NCBI GenBank assembly: GCA_021154885.1
Contig: JAJKHS010000146.1
Coordinates: 1 to 49,608, forward strand
DNA length: 49,608 bases
DNA from: Thermoanaerobaculum sp.
GTDB lineage: Bacteria; Acidobacteriota; Thermoanaerobaculia; Multivoradales; UBA5704
Direction: 5' to 3'
The translations under genes were made by a program, and so were the position numbers. The notes beneath the pieces were generated by a model that was not told where the DNA came from, did not search any database, and saw nothing but the letters and a program-made list of their open reading frames with translations. Shown piece by piece: positions 16,701 to 23,782 of the stretch. Numbering within the stretch: position 1 is the stretch's first letter; the number at the start of each line of letters is the position of its first letter.

Positions 16701-18744
16701 GCTGAACGCGTCGTCGGTCGACACCGCGATCTTCAACAACAACGTCATGTTCTTCGGCGCCACGCCGGCCCAGCTCGGTCTCGCGAACGCCAACAGCCCG
16801 TTCCGCTACAAGATCGAGACCTGCCCCGGCTTCGCCGTCCTCTGCCAGTTCGCCTCGGGCTTCCACAACGACGAGGCGGTCGGGCCCTTCCAGTGGAACG
16901 GCGGCGCGCCGGGCCTCAGCTTCGGCAACGCCACCCTGACTCCCGACCTCAACGGCGCCTCCCTGCCGGTGACCTGGAACACGGCCAACATGACGACCAA
17001 CGGCTCGCTGGGCGCCCTTCTCCTCCACCACCACAACGCCGCCGGCCGCCGCGCCCAGGTGGTGCTGCTCCAGGGCACGCAGTCGGCGGACCTCGGCGTC
17101 ACCCTGGGGATGTCGCCGGCGACTCCCAGCATCGGCCAGAACGTCACCTTCACCGTGACGGTGACCAACAACGGTCCCAACGCCGCCACCGGCATGGTGG
17201 TGAGCGACCACCTGCCGACGGGCCTCACCTACGTGTCGGACGACGGCGGCGGGGCCTACAACTCCACCCTCGGGCTGTGGACCGTGGGCGCCCTGGCCGT
17301 GTCGGGCAGCTCCACCCTCCACATCGTGGCCACGGTGGACACCTCGAGCCCCGCCCACGACGACGCCATGATCACGTCGGGCACGCCGCTCGATCCCAAC
17401 CCGGCCAACAACCAGGCCACGGTCGACGTCCTGGCGCCGCACTCGGCGGACCTCGCTCTGGCCATGTCGGTCAGCAGCCCCACGGTGCTGGTCGGCGGCT
17501 CCGTCACCTACACCCTGACCGTCACCAACAATGGCGACGATCCGGCTTACGGCCTCAACGTCACCGAGGCGTTCCCGAGCTTCCCGCTGCTCAATCCCAC
17601 GGGCTCCACGGTGTCGCGCGGCGTCTTCAATCCGGCGACCGGTCTATGGAACCTGGCCAACCTCGCCAAGGGCGCCACGGCGACCCTCACCGTCACCGTC
17701 ACCGCTCCGAACATCGCCGGCGCTCTGACCAACAACGGCTCGGCCACCGGCGGCGACGCGGACCCGAATACCGCCAACAACGCGGCGAGCGCCACCACCA
17801 CGGTGCTTTCACCCGCCACGGTCACGGCCACCAAGTCCGTGGCCGGCAGCTTCGCCGAGGGCGGCGCCATCACCTACACGGTGGTGCTCTCGAACAGCAG
17901 CGCCTTCGACCAGCAGGACAACCCGGGCCATGAGTTCACCGACGTGCTCCCCGCGCAGCTCACCCTGGTGAGCGCCTCGGCGACCTCCGGCACGGCCGTG
18001 GCCACCGTCGGCACCAACACCGTGACCTGGGACGGCAAGGTCACCGCCAACGGCTCGGTGACCATCACCATCAACGCCACCATCAAGGCGGGCACCGCCC
18101 TCCAGACGGTCACCAACCAGGGCACCGCCAGCTTCGACGCGGACGGCAACGGCGTCAACGAAGCCTCCGCTTCGACCAGCAGCCCGGGCGGCGGCGGCGG
18201 CACCTCCTTCGTGGTCGTCTCCCCCTCCTCGATCGGCACCCACAGCAAGACCGTCTCCGGCACTTTCTCCGAGGGCGGCTCGGTGACCTACACGGTGACC
18301 ATCTCCAACCCGAGCGGCAACACCCAGCTCGACAACCCGGGCGATGAATTCACCGACGTCCTGCCGGCCGGTCTGACCCTGGTCAGCGCCAGCGCCACCA
18401 GCGGTACGGCCACGCCCGACGTCCCCAACAACACGGTGCACTGGAACGGCAGCATCGCGGCCGGCGGCTCCGTGACCATCACCATCACGGCGCTGATCAA
18501 CAACGGCACCGCCGGCACCACCATCAGCAACCAGGGAACCATCTTCTTCGACGCCGACGGCAACGGCACCAACGAGTCGTCGATCCTGACCGACGACCCG
18601 AACGTGGGCGGTGTCAACGACCCGACGACGTTCCTGGTGGCCTCCATCGCCCAGGTCCCGACGCTGTCCACGGTCGGCCTGGCTCTGCTGGCACTGCTTC
18701 TGGTGGGCGGCGCGCTGCTCGTCCTCCGGCGGCGGCAGGCGTAG
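13705..18744 (+). CDS. Giant secreted S8 subtilase with PA domain, DUF11 repeats and IPTL-CTERM-like anchor
   Basis: The 1,679-aa protein starts at ATG 13705, with GGAGGGAGAG just upstream, and has a signal peptide ending near ALAQ. A propeptide (I9-like) precedes the S8 domain: D187 in GVIDTGID, H258 in GHGSHVSG, S621 in GTSMASPHMAG. A PA domain (about 430-540, IALIDRGSCGFQVKAN) is inserted between H and S. After the protease come beta domains and four DUF11/CARDB-like repeats (about 1130-1640), the last two closely alike (FTDVLPAxLTLVSASATSGT twice). The tail, VPTLSTVGLALLALLLVGG then RRRQA, matches the IPTL-CTERM sorting pattern with V for I. It is likely an exported, processed surface protease for peptide feeding. 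The large antisense ORFs across it are codon-bias shadows. Confidence 0.95.
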   Translation: MVHRILFVWSRLLTPVLVLLLAFSVPGRALAQDDEMTVTPSEGGLINVLVELQQAPAAVIYGNVLRQNAGLDRAQARALAVAASRVQLKTIAAEQQRFDAGFAGAAVPAKEIYRVQKAYNGVAFQVDPAQIPVLRRLPGVKAVHVIVPEFPTNSTSVPFLGVPNLWGNTIGLPQGVTGTGIRIGVIDTGIDYQHANFGGTGLLTDYQANDRTIITDTIGGNPIFPTAKVVGGTDFVGDAYTGANSPVPDTDPMDCNGHGSHVSGTAAGFGVTAAGTTFTGPYDGSAPFGTFRIGPGVAPGATLYALRVFGCSGSTAVTVQAIDWSVDPNGDNDFSDHLDVINMSLGSNFGSVNSTTTQAAENAASAGVIVVCSAGNAGDTYFITGSPGASSRTISTAAIADSGLGGVVLTVNSPPAIAGGYAASAANSFAPTPAPNPSGQTANIVLALDAADGAGPSTTDGCSALTNAAAVAGNIALIDRGSCGFQVKANTAQAAGAIGVIIANNVPGDPNLIAMGATGATPVTIPALFISQADRNTIVASLPANATLAAATAADTLASFSSRGPRRASSPIRLKPDIAAPGVLITSTQTGVCNSTCLRDAATPNGAFIPGNLSLTISGTSMASPHMAGVMALLRQLHPDWTVEELKSLAMNNSLHDATLGSNGAGLKYGPSRVGAGRVDPSLSATATVLAFNAEDPGLVSVSFETEVVGNVTRTKKIRVVNTGTTSQTYDLSIDTRLDAPGVAFGLPGGSTLTVPASSATEIDVQMTGDATQMDHVREPTLAPTSAVASPASIANIAIPRQWVTEEAGYVIFSQAGNPKLRVPIYVAPRPASTMAGAATIVTGGAGSGSTTIPLSGADVCTGTLGAGPACTGTFPNDVVSLVSPFELQVVSPLNPSVPPATDLQYAGVATDGSRIWFGLSTWGEWSSPTDVSFTIYVDNNLDGVYDRQIFNTNSGGLARQIFGQSAQSDLDTYLTSVFTPPGTFSNVIAASTPNYVNRLNASSVDTAIFNNNVMFFGATPAQLGLANANSPFRYKIETCPGFAVLCQFASGFHNDEAVGPFQWNGGAPGLSFGNATLTPDLNGASLPVTWNTANMTTNGSLGALLLHHHNAAGRRAQVVLLQGTQSADLGVTLGMSPATPSIGQNVTFTVTVTNNGPNAATGMVVSDHLPTGLTYVSDDGGGAYNSTLGLWTVGALAVSGSSTLHIVATVDTSSPAHDDAMITSGTPLDPNPANNQATVDVLAPHSADLALAMSVSSPTVLVGGSVTYTLTVTNNGDDPAYGLNVTEAFPSFPLLNPTGSTVSRGVFNPATGLWNLANLAKGATATLTVTVTAPNIAGALTNNGSATGGDADPNTANNAASATTTVLSPATVTATKSVAGSFAEGGAITYTVVLSNSSAFDQQDNPGHEFTDVLPAQLTLVSASATSGTAVATVGTNTVTWDGKVTANGSVTITINATIKAGTALQTVTNQGTASFDADGNGVNEASASTSSPGGGGGTSFVVVSPSSIGTHSKTVSGTFSEGGSVTYTVTISNPSGNTQLDNPGDEFTDVLPAGLTLVSASATSGTATPDVPNNTVHWNGSIAAGGSVTITITALINNGTAGTTISNQGTIFFDADGNGTNESSILTDDPNVGGVNDPTTFLVASIAQVPTLSTVGLALLALLLVGGALLVLRRRQA

Positions 18745-18770
18745 GAAGTCCCTCCGGCACCGGGCGGGGT

Positions 18771-18940
18771 TTGACCCCCGCCCGGGCCCTCACCCCTGTC
18801 CCCACCCCTGTCCCCTCTCCCACCGCACTCCCACCGGCCGGGAGAGGGGAACGCAGCTCAGGTCTCCTGCTTTTCTCCCTCTTCTCCCGGTTGGGGGGAG
18901 GGCGAGGGGAGAAGAGGGCCGGGGTGATGAGGGGCTTGGG
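18771..18940. repeat. Dispersed CTCTCCC/GGGAGAG intergenic repeat, copy 3
   Basis: C-rich unit (CCCTGTCCCCTCTCCCACCG) and G-rich unit (GGGAGAGGGGAACGC), then a second pair around 18870-18920 (CTCCCTCTTCTCCCGGTTGG and GGGGAGAAGAGGGCCGGGGT). It lies between the convergent subtilase and RHH/SPFH genes and probably ends both transcripts. Confidence 0.65.
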
Positions 18941-18964
18941 AGGGCGGAGATCACAGCTCCCGGC

Positions 18965-19141
18965 CTACTCCCCTTCCTTCCCCCGCCGCGAGCGCGGCGC
19001 ACGCCCTGCGGCCTTGAGGGCGCGCGTCAGGATGAAATCGATCTGCGCGTTGACGCTGCGCATCTCGTCGTCGGCCCACTTGCGGAGGGCTTCGTAGACC
19101 TCCGGATCGAGCCGCAGCGGGTAGTTCTTCCGCTCCGCCAT
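18965..19141 (-). CDS. Small ribbon-helix-helix (Arc-like) protein downstream of SPFH gene
   Basis: A 58-aa frame ([20 protein letters not shown]...) starts at ATG 19141, 10 nt after the SPFH stop, and ends at TAG 18965. [18 protein letters not shown] is the beta-strand and first helix of an Arc/MetJ-type RHH domain, and [15 protein letters not shown] is the second helix. The basic tail is RAPRSRRGK. Such short Arc-like genes often sit next to SPFH/band 7 genes. It may repress its own operon through the palindrome at 20045-20062. It was found by reading the sequence and is shorter than usual gene-calling limits. Confidence 0.8.
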   Translation of the reverse strand: MAERKNYPLRLDPEVYEALRKWADDEMRSVNAQIDFILTRALKAAGRAPRSRRGKEGE

Positions 19142-19150
19142 GGAGCCCTG

Positions 19151-20017
19151 CTAGTAGAGGCTCCCGGCGTTGATCACCGGCTGGGCATGGCGGTCGCCGC
19201 AGAGCACCACCAGCAGGTTGCTCACCATGGCGGCCCGGCGCTCGTCGTCGAGTTGGACGAGGCCCTTCTCCGAGAGCATCTGGAGAGCGTGCTCCACCAT
19301 GCCCACGGCGCCCTCGACGATCTTCGACCGGGCGGCGACCACGGCGCTCGCCTGCTGGCGCTGCAGCATGGCGGAGGCGATCTCGGGCGAATAGGCCAGA
19401 TGGCTGATGCGGGCCTCGATCACCTTGACGCCGGCCTGCTCCAGCCGCTCCTGAATCTCCGCCGAGAGGCCCACGGACATCTCCGCCGTGTGGCTGGAGA
19501 GGGCCATCTCCCCCTCGTGATCGGCGACGTAGGGGAAGTGGGTGGCGAGGTTGCGCAGCGCCGACTCGCTCTGCACGTGGACGAAGTTGATGTAGTCGTC
19601 GACGTTGAACAGGGCCTCGGCGGTGTCCACGACCTTCCAGACCACGACGGCCGCGATCTCGATGGGGTTGCCGCTCTTGTCGTTGACCTTGAGCTTGCCG
19701 GTCTCGAAGTTGCGGGTCCGCATCGAGACCGCCTTCTTGGAGTAGAAGGGGTTGGTCCACCGCAGGCCCGCCTTCCGGGACGTGCCCACGTAGTCGCCAA
19801 AAAGCTGCAACACCTTGGCCTGATTGGGGTTGACGACATACAGCCCGGCCAAGCCGATGATGGCGGCGACCATCAGCACGATCGAGCCGGCCAGCCCGCC
19901 CCCCGACCCGCCACTGACGGACAGGACCAGCCAGGCACACGAAGCGAAGAACAGAATGAGGAACACCAGCAGCATCCCGAGCCCGGGTCCGCCGTTGAAC
20001 TCCTTCTCGCGAATCAT
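19151..20017 (-). CDS. SPFH/band 7 (stomatin-like) membrane protein
   Basis: The 288-aa protein has two hydrophobic segments (about 10-35 and 40-62) then an SPFH domain (about 70-240): [47 protein letters not shown] and [25 protein letters not shown] are typical. A helical C-terminus ([28 protein letters not shown]) is the usual coiled region. SPFH proteins form ring-like membrane scaffolds. The ATG at 20017 (MIREKEF) is preferred because GGGAG lies about 10 nt upstream; earlier in-frame codons run through the palindrome. It is followed by the RHH gene in the same operon. Confidence 0.9.
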   Translation of the reverse strand: MIREKEFNGGPGLGMLLVFLILFFASCAWLVLSVSGGSGGGLAGSIVLMVAAIIGLAGLYVVNPNQAKVLQLFGDYVGTSRKAGLRWTNPFYSKKAVSMRTRNFETGKLKVNDKSGNPIEIAAVVVWKVVDTAEALFNVDDYINFVHVQSESALRNLATHFPYVADHEGEMALSSHTAEMSVGLSAEIQERLEQAGVKVIEARISHLAYSPEIASAMLQRQQASAVVAARSKIVEGAVGMVEHALQMLSEKGLVQLDDERRAAMVSNLLVVLCGDRHAQPVINAGSLY

Positions 20018-20044
20018 GGTGACGTATCTCCCTTTCTTGGATAC

Positions 20045-20062
20045 CAGAGTGATATCACTCTG
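20045..20062. promoter_or_regulatory. 18-bp perfect palindrome in the SPFH promoter
   Basis: CAGAGTGATATCACTCTG is a perfect 18-bp palindrome about 28 bp upstream of the SPFH start. TGATATCA within it, and the trailing TGATGCC, look like half sites spaced for a ribbon-helix-helix dimer. It is probably the operator of the SPFH-RHH pair; the binder is an inference. Confidence 0.55.
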
Positions 20063-20185
20063 ATGCCTGGTACGCAAGGGGAGGGGGAAGGTTGCAGGGC
20101 GGCAAGGGCTTGCTGAGCGCCGCCGATCTGAAGACTCGCCACCCCGCCCTGTTTCAGGACAGGGTGGTCAACTCCCGTCAGGCGA

Positions 20186-20458
20186 CTAGGACGATGGCGG
20201 GCACCAGATGCAAACCGGCACCGGCTCGCAGGTGAAGTAGGGGCTGGTGACTCCCCGGTCGATCGAAGCGCCGCAGCAGTCCACGCCGCGCTGCCCCACC
20301 ACCTGGGAATGAGAGTCGTCGTTGAAGTAGGTGCAGTCCTGATTGCTGGCGGCCTCCGCCGTCCGCGGCGTGGTCGCCAGCACGGTGAGAGCCAGGGCGC
20401 AGGTCAGGCCGAGGGCGACGACGAGCTTGCGCGGGGTCGAGAGGGTCTTTTCGGTCAT
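20186..20458 (-). CDS. Secreted small cysteine-rich protein (DUF6289-like)
   Basis: The 90-aa precursor has a signal peptide (LVVALGLTCALALTVLATTP, cleavage near AEAA). The mature part runs CTYFNDDSHSQVVGQRGVDCCG, then DRGVTSPYFTCEPVPVCIWCPP, with six cysteines after the signal. The YxxDxxHxxVVG start and the GVTSPYF pattern resemble DUF6289 proteins, small secreted proteins of unknown role. ATG 20458 is chosen because GAGGAG lies 10 nt upstream; a TTG at 20476 overlaps that site. It is transcribed alone, with an imperfect stem around 20144-20170 (CCACCC.../...GGGTGG) that may end it. Confidence 0.7.
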   Translation of the reverse strand: MTEKTLSTPRKLVVALGLTCALALTVLATTPRTAEAASNQDCTYFNDDSHSQVVGQRGVDCCGASIDRGVTSPYFTCEPVPVCIWCPPSS

Positions 20459-20579
20459 GGTGCGGGATCTCCTCAAGTAGCGAGCGGAAACAGCACTGTT
20501 TCGGCTCGGTCTATTAACGTAGGTGCGCGAGAGATCCCCTCACGACCCGCGGCGCGTGGCGACTCTCCGAGTGCTGTTC

Positions 20580-20755
20580 CGAGCCCGTAGGGCGGCAGAC
20601 TCGTAGCCCAGGGCGCAAGCCCTGGGTAGGCGTCATTCGGTAATTCAATTCGAGCCCTGCCAAGGGCGCCCTTGGCAGGGCTCCATTCGGTGGTATTGCG
20701 CACGTTTTCCCAGCGCTCACGCACTGGGCTATGAGTCTGCCGCCCTACGGGCTCG
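20580..20755. repeat. Cloverleaf-like foldback element
   Basis: Outer 32-bp arms (20580-20611 and 20724-20755) are complementary at 31 of 32 positions. Inside are a 16-bp-arm perfect palindrome (20652-20683, GAGCCCTGCCAAGGGC and its complement), a CCCAGGGC/GCCCTGGG hairpin near 20608-20627, a CCCAG/CTGGG stem near 20710-20728, and two copies of ATTCGGT around the central palindrome. This nested structure resembles REP/RAYT-type or integron-like folded repeats. It has no coding capacity and occupies most of the gap 20459-20921. Confidence 0.85.
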
Positions 20756-20921
20756 CCGTAGAGGACTGCCGATGGTGTGCCTCAGGCATCCGCAGGTTGA
20801 CTTGAAGAATGGTCACGGCCACCAGTTCCTCTACCAGAAAGATAGGGTTGGAGGGTTTCCAAGACGCGCATTCGCTGGCTAGCGTGGCTGATCGTCTTTT
20901 CTGGTACTACCCCCTTTACTG

Positions 20922-21671
20922 CTAAAAGTTTTTGGCTTCCTGTACTCTTAGAAAAATGAACACGCGCCTCATCTGGCCCTGGCCAGAGACTATTCTGGCT
21001 TTGTAATAATGAAGTTTATCACCAGTGGGTGACGTGATCCGCGCTTGAACATCAGCTTCTCCGCCAACGACATTGATCGTTCCAGATGTTAGCCCTCCTG
21101 GCAGGCGAATCTTTACACCTTGCCGAAGCTCAGAATCAGTAAATATGCGGTTCTCTTGACTCGATAGTTTCAGCGTTGCCCCGACTACAGATCCTATCGG
21201 ACTCAAGGAGAGCTCGAGAGTGGAGCCTTCCGGGATGTTCTGCCTGACGAAAAGCGACGGACCGTCTGGAGGTTTTTCTTCTTTGACGATACTCGATACG
21301 GTAACTCCCGCTGGCAGAGGGGCCAGGGCCGGAAAATCTATGAAGTTATCCTCGCCGCCCTTCACGATTATCGGCTTGATCCTCACCGTCTGATATCCTG
21401 ACGCCGAAAACTCCAGGTAGTGCGCCCCCGGCTGGACGTTTGGGAACCGGATGAAACCTCCGTTTGATTCCTTAGTCTCGTCGTTATCAAGCCTCACAGT
21501 GACAGTTGCTCCGGGGGCATCTTTAGTATAGGCAACGATAGTCCCGGGCGTCCTAGCTCTTTCTCTCAGGTCGCGAATAAACCATCCAACTCCTGCCAGG
21601 AGGGCGACGGCAATCGGTACCCACCAATAGCTACCAGCCACGGAGTTAGTTTGCCTGTTCTGCCTTGCCAT
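20922..21671 (-). CDS. Membrane-anchored protein with PEGA/carboxypeptidase-regulatory-like domain
   Basis: The 249-aa protein has one membrane segment (about 14-32, YWWVPIAVALLAGVGWFI) near the N-terminus, with the remainder outside. Residues about 42-95 (APGATVTVRLDNDETKESNGGFIRFPNVQPGAHYLEFSASGYQT) look like a PEGA or carboxypeptidase-regulatory beta-sandwich. The rest is beta-rich without a known motif. Base composition is clearly lower in GC than the flanking core genes, consistent with transfer. No relation to the adjacent nuclease relic is evident beyond shared orientation. Function unknown. Confidence 0.65.
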   Translation of the reverse strand: MARQNRQTNSVAGSYWWVPIAVALLAGVGWFIRDLRERARTPGTIVAYTKDAPGATVTVRLDNDETKESNGGFIRFPNVQPGAHYLEFSASGYQTVRIKPIIVKGGEDNFIDFPALAPLPAGVTVSSIVKEEKPPDGPSLFVRQNIPEGSTLELSLSPIGSVVGATLKLSSQENRIFTDSELRQGVKIRLPGGLTSGTINVVGGEADVQARITSPTGDKLHYYKARIVSGQGQMRRVFIFLRVQEAKNF

Positions 21672-21719
21672 TGGCTCGCCTCTTTCTGATGTTTCTCTAT
21701 TTTACCGCAAATCGAAGCT

Positions 21720-22112
21720 GTGCGGAAGCCGAAGATCGGAATCCAGGCCGTCTGTGCGCTTCTCGTAGGCGGTGGTGGTAAAGACGAACCTGCGGTCCTC
21801 GCCTCGCTGGCGAAGGGTGACGTAGCTCCGCAGGAAGTTGCGGAGGGAGTCGCGGACGACCCGGTCGGTGATGCTCAAGCCGCCGGTGTGGGCCTTGACC
21901 TGCTCGCTGACGGCGCCGCCGTTGAGGAGGAAGCGGTCGAGGTCTTCGTCTCCTTCGCAGAGGAGGATCTCTCCCGGCTGGAGATCGAGTCAGCGTTGGA
22001 CACCCGGGCAGGTCTGGTAGAGGTAGCCGCGGATCGAGGCGTGGGCGGAGCGCCTCTCGTCGAGGAGTTTGAGGTCCGGCCTCGGGTTCGGGGAGGCTCC
22101 GCTGGCGGGCAT
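21720..22112 (-). pseudogene. Relic of a Cap4/DUF4297-type dsDNA nuclease N-terminus
   Basis: On the minus strand, ATG 22112 begins MPASGASPNPRPDL..., then ASIRGYLYQTCPGVQR. An in-frame TGA (21990-21992) stands where the sequence expects tryptophan. The same frame continues LDLQPGEILLCEGDEDLDRF and LNGGAVSEQVKAHTGGLSIT, then RVVRDSLRNFLRSYVTLRQRG, before losing homology near 21720. The GYxYQ start and the EGDED(LD) acidic pair are typical of the dsDNA nuclease domain in Cap4/DUF4297 effectors of antiphage systems. What remains is about 130 codons of an originally longer gene, so it is a decayed defence gene. The signal-sensing part is missing. Confidence 0.65.
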
Positions 22113-22163
22113 GATTCAGAAGATGCTAGCAGAGATGAATGGACGTACCGTGTATCATCCTGC

Positions 22164-22562
22164 ATGCCTTCCTACATCGCCCTCCTCCGAAAGGACCCGG
22201 ACAGCGACTACGGCGTCGAGTTTCCCGACTTCCCGGGATGTGTGACAGCGGGTAAGGATCTGGAGGAGGCGCGGAGCCTGGCCGAGGAAGCTCTGGCCTT
22301 TCACCTCGAAGGCTTGGCCGAGGACGAGGCGCCACTGCCCGAGCCCAGCGGGCTTGAGCAGGTCATGGCCGATCCGGCGAACCGTCAGGCTATCGCCTTA
22401 CTGGTCGAGGTTCCAGAGACGCGGGCCGCCACGGTGCGGGTGGACCTCGCGCTCCCGGAATCGACGATTCGCGAGATCGACGCCAAGGCGCAGGCGAGGG
22501 GGATCAGCCGCTCCGCATTCCTGGAGGAAGCCGCGCTGGAGGCCCTGCGAAAATCCGCCTGA
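22164..22562 (+). CDS. hicB: HicB-family antitoxin (orphan)
   Basis: The 132-aa protein has a HicB N-terminal domain (MPSYIALLRKDPDSDYGVEF, PDFPGCVTAGKDLEEARSLA) and a C-terminal ribbon-helix-helix (VRVDLALPESTIREIDAKAQ, then ARGISRSAFLEEAALEALRK). HicB neutralises the HicA mRNA-cutting toxin and autorepresses. No HicA frame was found directly up- or downstream, so it is an orphan, or HicA is encoded elsewhere. ATG 22164 lies 5 nt after TATCAT (22153-22158), with no Shine-Dalgarno: a likely leaderless start. The preceding in-frame sequence belongs to the antisense relic and is not coding. Confidence 0.8.
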   Translation: MPSYIALLRKDPDSDYGVEFPDFPGCVTAGKDLEEARSLAEEALAFHLEGLAEDEAPLPEPSGLEQVMADPANRQAIALLVEVPETRAATVRVDLALPESTIREIDAKAQARGISRSAFLEEAALEALRKSA

Positions 22563-22608
22563 CTGGTGGGCGGCTCCCGCGGCGAGCCGCCGAAGGGAGG
22601 TTGCCGCT

Positions 22609-22858
22609 TCGCGATCTCTGGTCCGGAGCTCGCGAGCTACGGTGGAGGGATCTCAATCCCTGTTGCAAGGCTCGCGATCCCTGCTGCAAAACTCGCGAGG
22701 CCTGCTGCAAAGTTCCCGATCCCCGTGCGGGGCTCGCGAGGCCTGCTGCAAAACTCACGAAATCTCGTAGAGGGCTCACGAGGCGCGGACCGGGGCTGGC
22801 GAGTTTCGCAACAAAATTCGCGAGCCCGCACCAGGGATCGCGGGTTTTGCAACAGAGT
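22609..22858. repeat. Tandem 21-bp repeat array with internal orientation switch
   Basis: Twelve contiguous units start at 22609, 22630, 22651, 22672, 22693, 22714, 22734, 22755, 22776, 22797, 22818 and 22838. Ten are 21 bp and two are 20 bp. Most begin TCGCGA or a close variant. The left units end in CTGCTGCAAAAC or similar, while the units from 22797 onward carry the reverse complement (TTTCGCAACA, GTTTTGCAACAG), so the array is an imperfect large palindrome. Short frames inside it translate to 7-residue repeats and are not convincing genes. It follows HicB and fills the gap to hepT. It is not a CRISPR: there are no spacers. Confidence 0.85.
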
Positions 22859-22950
22859 TTTCGGGGTGTAGAGCGGAGATCCGGTACCCCGCTTTACGCC
22901 TCCGCGTGTTGTTGTAGCGCATGCACAGTACCGCAGGAAGGATACGGGGC

Positions 22951-23382
22951 CTAGAGATCGCCCTTGCGCAGCCCGAACGCCTCCACAACGCGGGCGCCCA
23001 GATCCTGGAGATCTCCGAGATGCTGTTCGACGATCCGCTCCACGATCGCGGGATCGACCGACTTGTACTCATGGATGGCGATGTTGCGGAAGCCGACCAT
23101 TCGGCGCAGGCGCCCCGCCATCTGGGAGTCGATCAGGCCCCGTCGTTCGAGGAGAGAAAACGCCTCCGCTGTCGAATCCGGTGTGCCATAGTTTTCGGAC
23201 GCGACGACATGGGTAGCGAGGTCGATGGCCGCTTGGACAGCACGCAGAAGGTTGATGGCGGTGATGTCGTCGATGTCGACAGGCAGGAGGTCTTTCCGCG
23301 TCTCGCCGTGGACTTCCGCAATCCGGGCCAGACAGCGGTCAACGACGGCTATCTTGGCCATCACCACGTCACGGTCGACCAC
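22951..23382 (-). CDS. hepT: HepT-like toxin (HEPN domain)
   Basis: The 143-aa helical protein has the HEPN RNase motif RNIAIHEY (R-N-x3-H-x-Y form) late in the chain and the usual start VDRDVVMAKIAVVDRCLARIAE. HepT is the toxin of the HepT-MntA system; its RNase site is AMPylated and silenced by MntA. The GTG at 23382 is chosen because it keeps the conserved first helix; the ATG at 23361 would cut it. It overlaps the end of mntA by 14 nt, so the two are coupled. Confidence 0.85.
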   Translation of the reverse strand: MVDRDVVMAKIAVVDRCLARIAEVHGETRKDLLPVDIDDITAINLLRAVQAAIDLATHVVASENYGTPDSTAEAFSLLERRGLIDSQMAGRLRRMVGFRNIAIHEYKSVDPAIVERIVEQHLGDLQDLGARVVEAFGLRKGDL

Positions 23383-23782
23383 TACACACCCTGGCGAAGA
23401 GTGCCCGCTCGGCTTCGCGGCGGCCGATCTTCACGTCCTCGTACATGCTCACGGTTCGGCTGAAAAAGGCGTAGCGGCGCCTCAAATCGCGATCGACCAG
23501 GAGACGGCCGTGCCGCAGCACCTGCATGCCGAGGATCGGCGAGGTCTGGTCAAGGTCAACGAGGTCGATGTCGCGAAGTAGGATTGCTGCCAACTCTGCC
23601 CGGGCGTCGAAGAGCTCGAGGGTCGAAGGGCGCCGGCGGAAGAGCGCAGCCAAATCGATATCCGAGTCCAGCCGTGCTGTCCCGGCGGCCTCGGAGCCGA
23701 ACAGCCACAGGGTGTCCAGCCCGAACTGGCGGTCCAGGAAACTCACGACCTTCTGGATCTCGTCGCTGGTGATCATGGACAT
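23369..23782 (-). CDS. mntA: MntA-like nucleotidyltransferase antitoxin
   Basis: The 137-aa protein has the minimal nucleotidyltransferase motif GSEAAGTARLDSDIDLA (GS-x10-DxD). A distal aspartate (DIDLVDLD) completes the metal site. MntA AMPylates HepT at the HEPN tyrosine. ATG 23782 is preferred: its first base is the last base of the upstream Uma2 stop (TGATG) and GGAGG lies 4 nt upstream. An ATG at 23776 would also serve. It heads the mntA-hepT pair and is translationally coupled to the Uma2 gene. Confidence 0.85.
   Translation of the reverse strand: MSMITSDEIQKVVSFLDRQFGLDTLWLFGSEAAGTARLDSDIDLAALFRRRPSTLELFDARAELAAILLRDIDLVDLDQTSPILGMQVLRHGRLLVDRDLRRRYAFFSRTVSMYEDVKIGRREAERALFARVCSGRP

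Noticed and set aside
21990-21992. Selenocysteine or recoded TGA in the Cap4-like relic
   Set aside because: The expected residue is tryptophan, the gene is also truncated, and no other TGA recoding appears in the window.
22354-22779. Short open frames with 7-residue repeats in the tandem array
   Set aside because: A 21-bp repeat forces 7-residue periodicity in any open frame. No start, ribosome site or hydrophobic core is convincing.
22609-22858. CRISPR array
   Set aside because: The units are contiguous with no spacers, no cas genes are present, and units change orientation.
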